A stretch of 6,762 bases of DNA from Candidatus Peribacteria bacterium (GTDB taxonomy: Bacteria; Patescibacteriota; Gracilibacteria; Peribacterales; Peribacteraceae). Position numbers and translations under genes: made by a program. The stretch spans positions 1 to 6,762 of the forward strand of contig CAINWJ010000106.1 of the NCBI GenBank assembly GCA_903854455.1, given 5' to 3'. Positions 1 through 4,932 of the stretch are shown piece after piece; the first letter of the stretch is position 1; each line of letters starts with the position of its first letter. Below the pieces are notes generated by a model. It saw only the letters and a list, made by a program, of their open reading frames with translations. It had not been told where the DNA came from and made no database searches.

Positions 1-76
1 CCCCCGGTGGGGGAGGGGAACATCACGATCGTTCGTTTGCATCCAAGCAAGGCATCCTTCCCCCGTCGGGGGAAGG
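1..76 (+). repeat. Pair of G/C-rich hairpin repeats upstream of the glycosyltransferase gene
   Basis: Two palindromes of the same design lie in tandem. The first is cut by the window edge: five C (1-5), a GGT loop (6-8), five G (9-13). The second is a perfect 9-bp stem, 56-64 against 68-76, with a GTC loop at 65-67. The G-rich arm of the first (9-17) can also pair with the C-rich arm of the second (56-64) through nine pairs, one of them G-U, so the two arrangements exclude each other. The second hairpin contains GGAAGG (71-76), the only strong Shine-Dalgarno-like sequence before the next gene. The structure is seen directly; any regulatory role is inferred. A simple intergenic repeat family is the plainer alternative. 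Confidence 0.7.
71..76 (+). promoter_or_regulatory. Probable ribosome binding site inside a hairpin arm
   Basis: GGAAGG lies seven bases before the ATG at 84 and supports that start. It forms the last six bases of the 3' arm of the 56-76 hairpin, so in the folded RNA it would be base-paired and hidden from the ribosome. It is the only convincing Shine-Dalgarno match among the genes of this window. It may therefore be a by-product of the repeat sequence rather than a site selected for initiation. Confidence 0.5.
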
Positions 77-83
77 ACCGAGG

Positions 84-1130
84 ATGAGGGAGACGATCGG
101 CATGGTCTCCTTCGACTCTCCGCCCTTTATCGGCGGCATGGGTCGGCATGTCAGCATGCTTGTCGATGGCTTGAGAAAGTCCGGTGTGAGAGTCTCACTC
201 TTCGACCGTTACAGGCGCCCGATTGTTTCTCGCATTGCCCGCAGCATCGGATTTTCCTTTGGTATTGAACGAAAATTACGGCAATGGATTGAATGTGAAC
301 ATGTTCAGATGCTCCACGTTCACACGGGTCCGGGTGGCGTTCTTCTCAAACGAAAGCCTGCGGCGATTCCGTTGATCGTCACCGCGAATCATACGTATGC
401 ACAGCAGTCGACATTGCCCGGTCAATCATGGAAGAAAATGTTGATTCCCTGGGAACGGCGCACGTATCAGCTCGCCGATCACATCATTTGTATTTCTGCC
501 GATACTGCGGACATCGTGCGTGATCGGTACAGGATTGATTCTGCGAAGATTTCTACCATTCCCTGTGGTTTTGATCTTGCTCCGTGGATCGCCGCTGATC
601 GTTCCATAGAGCAACGCAATGCCTCACGATGTGTTTTTGTCGGGCGGCCGGACAAGCGTAAGGGATGGGATCTACTTCTGCAGGCTTGGTCGATCGTTCA
701 TGTAAAACATCCTGAAGCGACGCTCGACGTCGCAGGATTCACGGGTCAACCGATGGCTGGCGTCACTTATCACGGTCGGATCGCCGATGATCAGCTTCGG
801 AGTTTGATCGGATCGGCGGCACTCACCGTTGTGCCCTCGAGGCTTGAAGGATTTGGCCTAATCGCAGCGGAATCGATTGCCTGTGGCACACCCGTTGTTG
901 CGACGGATACTGCTGGTCTCAGAACCGTGGTCGATCACGATCGATCGGGATTACTCGTTTCACCGGAACCTGAATCGATTGCGCATGGAATGATCCATGC
1001 TCTGAGCGATCGAAGTCTTTGGCAGCGGTTGCATGAGGGGTGCCAGGATTGTCGTCACAGGTTCGATCTGCAGGCGGAGATCGATGCTCATCGGGGGGTG
1101 TATGGGCAATACAAAACGTTGTCACCCTGA
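84..1130 (+). CDS. Glycosyltransferase, GT-B fold, family 4-like
   Basis: A 348-residue cytoplasmic or membrane-associated enzyme expected to move a sugar from a nucleotide-sugar donor to a glycan or lipid-linked acceptor. The N-terminal Rossmann-like domain opens with a beta strand and the Gly-rich turn GGMGRHV (17-23), typical of GT4 acceptor domains. The linker region carries CISAD (136-140) and the IPCGFD turn (159-164). The donor domain starts at FVGRPDKRKG (185-194), whose R188 and K193 match the usual phosphate-binding pair. The EX7E motif is E255-G-F-G-L-I-A-A-E263, followed by CGTPVVATDTAG (267-278). Length is normal for the family. The start is supported by GGAAGG seven bases upstream. 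The last codons and stop (TLSP-stop) lie in a palindromic repeat beginning near 1122, so the natural C-terminus may have been trimmed or replaced. Donor and acceptor cannot be read from sequence. The polytopic membrane gene downstream suggests surface polysaccharide or glycoprotein assembly. Confidence 0.93.
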   Translation: MRETIGMVSFDSPPFIGGMGRHVSMLVDGLRKSGVRVSLFDRYRRPIVSRIARSIGFSFGIERKLRQWIECEHVQMLHVHTGPGGVLLKRKPAAIPLIVTANHTYAQQSTLPGQSWKKMLIPWERRTYQLADHIICISADTADIVRDRYRIDSAKISTIPCGFDLAPWIAADRSIEQRNASRCVFVGRPDKRKGWDLLLQAWSIVHVKHPEATLDVAGFTGQPMAGVTYHGRIADDQLRSLIGSAALTVVPSRLEGFGLIAAESIACGTPVVATDTAGLRTVVDHDRSGLLVSPEPESIAHGMIHALSDRSLWQRLHEGCQDCRHRFDLQAEIDAHRGVYGQYKTLSP

Positions 1131-1147
1131 GCGTAGTCGAAGGGTGA
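1122..1147. repeat. Palindromic repeat CCCTGAGCG...TCGAAGGG spanning a stop codon
   Basis: TCACCCT (1122-1128) pairs with AGGGTGA (1141-1147) around a 12-base loop. The core CCCTGAGCG...TCGAAGGG closely resembles a palindrome I recall as a recurrent intergenic repeat in many unrelated environmental bacterial genomes; that is recollection, not a search. The TGA inside the left arm (1128-1130) is the stop codon of the glycosyltransferase. No T-run follows, so it is not a standard intrinsic terminator, though it could still protect or end the transcript. Confidence 0.7.
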
Positions 1148-1155
1148 TGAGCACA

Positions 1156-1186
1156 GGTAGAGACGCCCCGGCGGGGCGTCTGTACT
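1156..1186. repeat. Palindrome AGACGCCCC...GGGGCGTCT
   Basis: A near-perfect inverted repeat. Nine pairs (1161-1169 with 1173-1181) close a three-base loop, and four more pairs extend outward (1156-1159 with 1183-1186, one of them G-T) across a single G-G mismatch. GTAGAGACG...CGTCT-type palindromes are familiar to me as dispersed bacterial repeats (for example in cyanobacteria); this is memory, not a search. It follows the 1122-1147 palindrome after eight bases. The lack of a downstream T-tract makes it a poor intrinsic terminator, but it could stabilise the 3' end of the glycosyltransferase mRNA. Confidence 0.72.
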
Positions 1187-1210
1187 AACAATCAATCCCT
1201 CATATAGTTC

Positions 1211-1249
1211 AGGGGAGCCTTGTTATCGCGGAAAGCATTCCGCTCCCCT
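1211..1249 (+). repeat. Nested hairpin in the leader of the membrane-protein gene
   Basis: An outer stem AGGGGA (1211-1216) with TCCCCT (1244-1249) encloses a perfect inner hairpin GCGGAA (1228-1233), AGCA loop, TTCCGC (1238-1243). The outer stem can lengthen to eight pairs (1211-1218 with 1242-1249) only by breaking two pairs of the inner one. The element ends 14 bases before the ATG at 1264 and is followed by an A-rich stretch, not T's, so it is not a terminator in the forward direction. It could be a leader structure or another dispersed palindrome. Confidence 0.6.
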
Positions 1250-1263
1250 TATAAAAAAGAGTC

Positions 1264-2865
1264 ATGAGTCATATACTACTCTCCACAGTGTCTTCTCTTA
1301 CGAAACGACGGCAACTGATTCTGTGGTTCGTGCTCATCGCACTCCTGCTTCTGAAATACTTCTGGTCACTGTTTCTCTTCCCCGGTGTGCCCTTCGGGTA
1401 CGATGCCGGGATTTACCGCTATCTGTTCCTCAAACATGCCGAAGGTTGGCCGCTGTTTATGATCGCTGGAATGCCCGAGTGGGCGCGGGTGCATGCGCTT
1501 GGTCTCTTCGCATTCACGACGCCATTCATCAAGTTGGGTCTGCCCGTGGATTGGCTCATCGGATGGATGTGGAATCTGTTTCCCGTGATGCTTGCCGGGG
1601 TGCTCGCGTGGGTTGTTGGCAAGCGGCAGGGCGTCACAATTGCAGTAGCGGTTGGGATCGCCGCGCTACTATCGACCGTTCAATATGAAGGATTCCTGAT
1701 GATCTACCAGAAAGTGTTTGTCGCCCTGCTCTGGTGCACGCTCTCATTCCACTTTCTCGATCGCCGGTCGCGTTGGTGGATCGTCTTCGGCATGTTGACG
1801 ATCGCGACGCATCAGCAGATCGGACTGATCTTCGTTCTCGCGATCCTGGCTTCGGTGATCGGCGGATGGGTCGCGCAATCGGCAAAGAGAGGATTGTTCA
1901 TTGAGTGGATCATTGCCTGCGTTCTCGGATTGCTCTGGTACCTCCCGACGTACCAGCGGTCGGTGCTGGATCTGCTGCCGTTCGTTCTTCGACCGGTGAC
2001 ATGGATCGCTCTTGTCATCGTGATCGCGCTCGGGGTGATGCTTTTCTTCGGTCGGTCACGGATCAGGAAGTTGGATCTGCGGCAGGTTGGGATGTTCGTC
2101 TCGGTGATCATGCTCATCACTGCGGTCATTGTCGGGTGGCTGGCGTCGCACGTTCCATCGCTTGCCGTATCCGGTGAACAGAGCGGCGCATTCTTCTCGA
2201 TCGTCGAATATTGCCGCTGGTCGCTGCCGCTTCTGGTTCTTGGTCTCGGTGGATTGTTCCTGTCATTCAAGAAGCGTTTGGATGATCCGTGGCAGTGGGC
2301 GGCACTGGTCTCTCTGTGTGCGGTCGCATCCTCGTTCTTCTTCTACCGTCGATTCATCCTTCCGCTTGATTTCTTCCTCCTGCCGTTTGCAGCGGCTTCG
2401 ATCACACAACTTTTTTTCCATCGCAAAACAATCGGGAAAATACTTCTCACCGTCCTCCTCCTGGTTCAAGCCGGATTGCTGGGGTGGCAGATGGCACTGG
2501 TCGATCCGCACGTGGAGGCTTCCACTCTCGCATCGATCAAACTGCTTCGATCAGTCGTACCCGCCAGCTCGACCGTCGTCGTCCTCGACAACATGGCGCC
2601 GTGGGTCGTCGGGTACCTGCCGACCTCTGCAGTTTCGGGGCCGGGAATCTTTGACTCCAAGCCGCTTCAGGATTGGCAGAAGCTGATCTACGGTTCCGAT
2701 CAGGAACGTCGTGCTTTCATCGCTTCTTATCCGAAGGGAACGTTCTTCTTGGCCACGGATGTCTTCAATGCATTCTATCCGCCGGAAGCGCAGTTACTCC
2801 TGAGTCATTCCTGTCTGGTGGAGACTGGACTCCCGGGTTTGTACACATCGACCTGCGGTCAGTAG
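1264..2865 (+). CDS. Polytopic membrane protein, probable GT-C-type glycosyltransferase
   Basis: A 533-residue integral membrane protein. I read about 11-13 hydrophobic helices between residues 18 and 412, including 18-38, 98-119, 123-139, 171-203, 212-228, 244-263, 276-293, 319-335, 345-360, 364-385 and 390-412. A soluble C-terminal domain of about 120 residues (414-533) follows. The first extracytoplasmic loop carries GYDAGIYRY (45-53). An acidic residue at this place (D47) after helix 1 is the hallmark of GT-C enzymes that use polyprenyl-phosphate sugars (ArnT/PMT-like), and RW (319-320) sits before a late helix. I recognise the architecture but not a named family; an O-antigen-polymerase-like or YfhO-like role is possible. 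Together with the glycosyltransferase 133 bp upstream on the same strand it suggests cell-surface glycan or glycoprotein assembly. The ATG is preceded only by a weak AAGAG; the hydrophobic start at residue 18 fits this choice. Confidence 0.8.
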   Translation: MSHILLSTVSSLTKRRQLILWFVLIALLLLKYFWSLFLFPGVPFGYDAGIYRYLFLKHAEGWPLFMIAGMPEWARVHALGLFAFTTPFIKLGLPVDWLIGWMWNLFPVMLAGVLAWVVGKRQGVTIAVAVGIAALLSTVQYEGFLMIYQKVFVALLWCTLSFHFLDRRSRWWIVFGMLTIATHQQIGLIFVLAILASVIGGWVAQSAKRGLFIEWIIACVLGLLWYLPTYQRSVLDLLPFVLRPVTWIALVIVIALGVMLFFGRSRIRKLDLRQVGMFVSVIMLITAVIVGWLASHVPSLAVSGEQSGAFFSIVEYCRWSLPLLVLGLGGLFLSFKKRLDDPWQWAALVSLCAVASSFFFYRRFILPLDFFLLPFAAASITQLFFHRKTIGKILLTVLLLVQAGLLGWQMALVDPHVEASTLASIKLLRSVVPASSTVVVLDNMAPWVVGYLPTSAVSGPGIFDSKPLQDWQKLIYGSDQERRAFIASYPKGTFFLATDVFNAFYPPEAQLLLSHSCLVETGLPGLYTSTCGQ

Positions 2866-2922
2866 GACATCTCCTTGACCGGAAGCCATTTCTTCGGCAT
2901 CCTTCTCGCGTTTTTTCCTTAT

Positions 2923-2944
2923 TTCGCAGCCGCGAAGGGCTGCG
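2923..2944 (+). promoter_or_regulatory. Hairpin in the infC leader with an alternative fold
   Basis: CGCAGCC (2925-2931) and GGCTGCG (2938-2944) form a perfect 7-bp stem with a six-base loop. TTCGC (2923-2927) can instead pair with GCGAA (2932-2936), which destroys the first stem. It lies about 70 bases before the infC ATG, within the 151-bp gap after the membrane gene. infC operons are often controlled through leader RNA (for example L20-binding leaders in Firmicutes), but I cannot match this sequence to a known L20 leader. The T-run lies before the stem, not after it, so it is not a forward intrinsic terminator. Confidence 0.45.
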
Positions 2945-3016
2945 CTCCCTCTCTTCCTACCTGTGCGCCAGCGCTCCTACCATCGACGTCCCATCGACAC
3001 ATTTCAGAAACCGCGA

Positions 3017-3502
3017 ATGAACGAGCAGATCCGTGTTCCGGAGGTATTTCTGGTGAGCGATACCGGTGGAGAGAGGCTGCCGACTGCCGCGGCACTGGAG
3101 CGTGCCAGAGCCCAGGAACTGGATTTGATCGAAGTATCGCCCAAGGCGCAGCCGCCGGTCGTGAAGATCGGGGATTTCGGCAGCTACCTGTACCGGCTCA
3201 AGAAGAAGGACAAGCAGCAGAAGGCCCACAGCAAGCATACGGAGGTGAAGGTGATTCGCTTCGGCTTCCGCACCGATACGGGGGATTTGGATCGCCAGGC
3301 CAACCGCACGCGCGAGTTTCTGGCGGAGCGTCACATGGTCAAGGTCACGATTGTCCTGCGCGGTCGCGAGCTCAGTAACAAGGAATATGGCATCACCAAG
3401 CTCAAGAAGTTTGTGGAAGGATTGGCAGACGCTTCCGAGGTCGATCAGCCCATCAAGCGGCAAGGGAACCATTTCATTGTGATTTTGAGACCGAAAAAAT
3501 AG
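3017..3502 (+). CDS. infC: Translation initiation factor IF-3
   Basis: A 161-residue protein that binds the 30S subunit, keeps the subunits apart and checks initiator tRNA pairing. The N-domain begins with the family signature NEQIRVPEVFLVSDTGGE (2-19) and continues with LDLIEVSPKAQPPVVKIGDFG (34-54; familiar form LDLVEVSP..PPV.KIMDYGK). A basic linker (60-75, KKKDKQQK) joins the C-domain, which has VKVIRF and FLAERHMVKVTIVLRGRELSNKEYG (99-123). Start choice: the ATG at 3017 places the conserved NEQI directly after Met. There is no Shine-Dalgarno sequence. Many infC genes use non-AUG starts, and an in-frame ATC at 2993 (IDTFQKPRM...) or the ATG at 2963 cannot be excluded, but the upstream residues look unconserved. 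The loop after GERL is about three residues shorter than the usual GEQLGVVSTREAL form. First gene of infC-rpmI-rplT. Its TAG stop is also the first three bases of a heptamer repeat array. Confidence 0.95.
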   Translation: MNEQIRVPEVFLVSDTGGERLPTAAALERARAQELDLIEVSPKAQPPVVKIGDFGSYLYRLKKKDKQQKAHSKHTEVKVIRFGFRTDTGDLDRQANRTREFLAERHMVKVTIVLRGRELSNKEYGITKLKKFVEGLADASEVDQPIKRQGNHFIVILRPKK

Positions 3503-3580
3503 TATTTAGTATTCAGTATCTAGTATGTAGTATTCGGTGGATGCAGTAGATTCATACTGAATACTGGATACTGTATACTT
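3500..3580. repeat. Heptamer tandem repeats (TAGTATT-like) forming an inverted repeat
   Basis: The left arm holds five consecutive 7-base units at 3500-3534: TAGTATT, TAGTATT, CAGTATC, TAGTATG, TAGTATT. After a spacer of about 19 bases the right arm at 3554-3580 runs in the opposite sense: ATACTGA, ATACTGG, ATACTGT, ATACTT. The arms pair imperfectly in several registers because the units are similar. The first TAG is the infC stop codon. The array fills most of the 130-bp gap between infC and rpmI, so it lies within the operon and would be transcribed. It is not a CRISPR array: the units are contiguous, very short and without spacers. Confidence 0.85.
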
Positions 3581-3632
3581 TCCAAGTCTTCCCTTTACTT
3601 CATCCAATCCCTGTACTACCCTTAGCCGTCCC

Positions 3633-3827
3633 ATGCCAAAGCTCAAGTCCCACAGCGGCGCCAAGAAACGTCTCCGACGCACCGGAAGCGGTAAGCTGGT
3701 ATTCAAGCGCAACAGCCGCAACCATCTGCTCATGCAGAAGAGCAAGCGCCAGAAGCGCATCCAGCGCACGCAGCTTCTGCACCCCACCAACGAGCATGCC
3801 CTCCGGCATCTCGTGCCCCATATCTAG
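3633..3827 (+). CDS. rpmI: Large-subunit ribosomal protein bL35
   Basis: A 64-residue basic protein of the 50S subunit. The opening MPKLKSHSGAKKRLRRTGSGK (1-21) matches the diagnostic N-terminus (PK-K-T/S-H-GA-KR...TG-GK). It is followed by RNSRNHLLMQKSKRQKRI (26-43), the equivalent of the usual R..HLL..K..KRKR stretch. Length is normal. It is the middle gene of the conserved infC-rpmI-rplT order; 18 bases separate its stop from rplT, so the two are surely co-transcribed. The bases before the ATG are pyrimidine-rich (AGCCGTCCC) with no Shine-Dalgarno match. Confidence 0.97.
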   Translation: MPKLKSHSGAKKRLRRTGSGKLVFKRNSRNHLLMQKSKRQKRIQRTQLLHPTNEHALRHLVPHI

Positions 3828-3845
3828 CATTTCTTCCCCGTTCCC

Positions 3846-4199
3846 ATGAGAGTCAAACGTGGTATCCACCGGCATCGCAGAGTCAAGGCACTGCACGTCC
3901 TCGTGAAGGGCTACCGCGGCATGAAGCGGACGACCGTGAAGAAGGCCAAGGAAGCCGTCATCAAAGCCGGGCAGAACGCGTACCGCGACCGTCGTCTCAA
4001 GAAGCGGACATTCCGCGGTCTCTGGAACGTGCGTCTCAACGCGGCTCTTCGTGCCAATGGTTCCAAGTACTCGGCGTTCATCCCTGCGCTGAAGAAAGCC
4101 AATATCACACTCGATCGCAAGACCTTGAGTGAGCTCGCCATTCGCTATCCGGAGGTATTCAATCGGGTAATGAAGGAAGCGGGGGTAGCGAAGGTATAA
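3846..4199 (+). CDS. rplT: Large-subunit ribosomal protein bL20
   Basis: A 117-residue 23S rRNA-binding protein needed early in 50S assembly; in several bacteria it also represses its own operon by binding the leader mRNA. It shows the long basic N-terminal helix (MRVKRGIHRHRRVKALHVL, 1-19), then KGYRGMKRTTVKKAKEAVIKAG (22-43) and the core AYRDRRLKKRTFRGLWNVRLNA (46-67). The globular end has YSAFIPALKKANITLDRKTLSELA (75-98). Length is typical. The start is fixed by family alignment; the upstream sequence TTCTTCCCCGTTCCC has no Shine-Dalgarno. It is the last gene of the operon, ending 19 bases before the stop codon of the converging minus-strand gene. I see no hairpin-plus-T terminator in that gap. 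Confidence 0.98.
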   Translation: MRVKRGIHRHRRVKALHVLVKGYRGMKRTTVKKAKEAVIKAGQNAYRDRRLKKRTFRGLWNVRLNAALRANGSKYSAFIPALKKANITLDRKTLSELAIRYPEVFNRVMKEAGVAKV

Positions 4200-4218
4200 C
4201 AGCGTGTTTCTTCTGACT

Positions 4219-4881
4219 TCATTTTTTCTTTGTCGTTTTTTTTAGCAATGCAATGAATTTCGCCGGTTCTTGTACTGACAGATAGATGGTTGGGTGATTG
4301 ATGGTGTATTCCTCTACATCATTCACCACTTTCAGGTTTCGCAGTACGAGTTTCACTGTGCTGCTCAGATCAGATGCGAAGATGAATGAGTAGTATCCGA
4401 TTCCTTTTTCAAACTCATGTACTCTGGTATTTTTCCCCAACTGTTTCATTTTTTGAGCTGTCATTGAATAACTCGTTAATTGCTGTTCCGATGACCAGTT
4501 GTTGATCAATGCTCGATCCTTCTTCGTAATATTTGAAACATTCACGATATTCTTCTGTGTCAGTTGCATACATTTTCCGTAGCCGAATTTTCCATTGAAT
4601 GTGTCTGGTTTGGATTCTCGTGCAGTTCCGCTTGATCGGATGATGCGCAGTGATCCGTCATCATGTAACTCCAGAATAAACCCGGCATTGTTTACGATCA
4701 TGATGACGATGAAGAAGATCGCGAATACACAGAGGAATCCTCCTATCATCCAGTTGAGTGGCCATGGTGCAAGTGGGCTTACGACTGAGAATACTATGAA
4801 AAGAGGAATGAATCTCAGCATGAGATACTTTTGTGTGTTCTTCTGCGCCCCTTTGAATATTCTTATGTTTGGTTTACTCAT
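4219..4881 (-). CDS. Hypothetical two-helix membrane protein
   Basis: A 220-residue protein I do not recognise. A short basic N-terminus (1-19) is followed by two hydrophobic helices, about 20-38 and 44-64, joined by a tight turn (PLAPWPLN). The remaining 155 residues are soluble, with mixed strand-like segments, and end in a lysine-rich tail (LLKKTTKKK). The helix-pair-plus-domain layout and the ending TIYLSVQEPAKFIALL (199-214) loosely recall bacterial PH-like membrane proteins; this is a weak resemblance. The gene is AT-richer than its neighbours: 4441-4500 has 22 G+C of 60. It starts 51 bases after the NIF3-like gene on the same strand, so the two may share a transcript. No Shine-Dalgarno is visible before the ATG. 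The lysine codons at its 3' end make T-runs on the plus strand next to rplT. Confidence 0.75.
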   Translation of the reverse strand: MSKPNIRIFKGAQKNTQKYLMLRFIPLFIVFSVVSPLAPWPLNWMIGGFLCVFAIFFIVIMIVNNAGFILELHDDGSLRIIRSSGTARESKPDTFNGKFGYGKCMQLTQKNIVNVSNITKKDRALINNWSSEQQLTSYSMTAQKMKQLGKNTRVHEFEKGIGYYSFIFASDLSSTVKLVLRNLKVVNDVEEYTINHPTIYLSVQEPAKFIALLKKTTKKK

Positions 4882-4932
4882 GCAGATATTGGAAGACAGG
4901 ATCTCAAAGTAGACAAAGTGATGGAGCAGAAA

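Noticed and set aside
919..1191. Minus-strand open frame of 90 residues
   Set aside because: It lies antisense to the well-supported glycosyltransferase and runs through the palindromes; it has no recognisable domain and a composition typical of a shadow frame.
1812..2270. Minus-strand open frame of 152 residues under the membrane-protein gene
   Set aside because: Polar, Arg/Thr/Ser-rich antisense reading of hydrophobic codons; no domain. The plus-strand frame shows clear membrane helices.
84..2865. A novel defence or mobile system around the glycan genes
   Set aside because: No nuclease, recombinase, transposase, toxin or other effector is present; the genes are ordinary glycan-type enzymes flanked by passive repeats.
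2875..3378. Plus-strand 167-residue frame overlapping infC
   Set aside because: Out-of-frame shadow of infC without recognisable sequence.
2957..3472. Minus-strand 171-residue open frame across infC
   Set aside because: Fully antisense to IF-3, whose family signatures are unmistakable.
3500..3580. CRISPR array
   Set aside because: Seven-base contiguous degenerate units with no spacers and an inverted second half; not CRISPR architecture.
4200..4260. Intrinsic terminator between rplT and the converging gene
   Set aside because: T-runs exist, but they are the lysine codons of the minus-strand gene and no stable stem precedes them.
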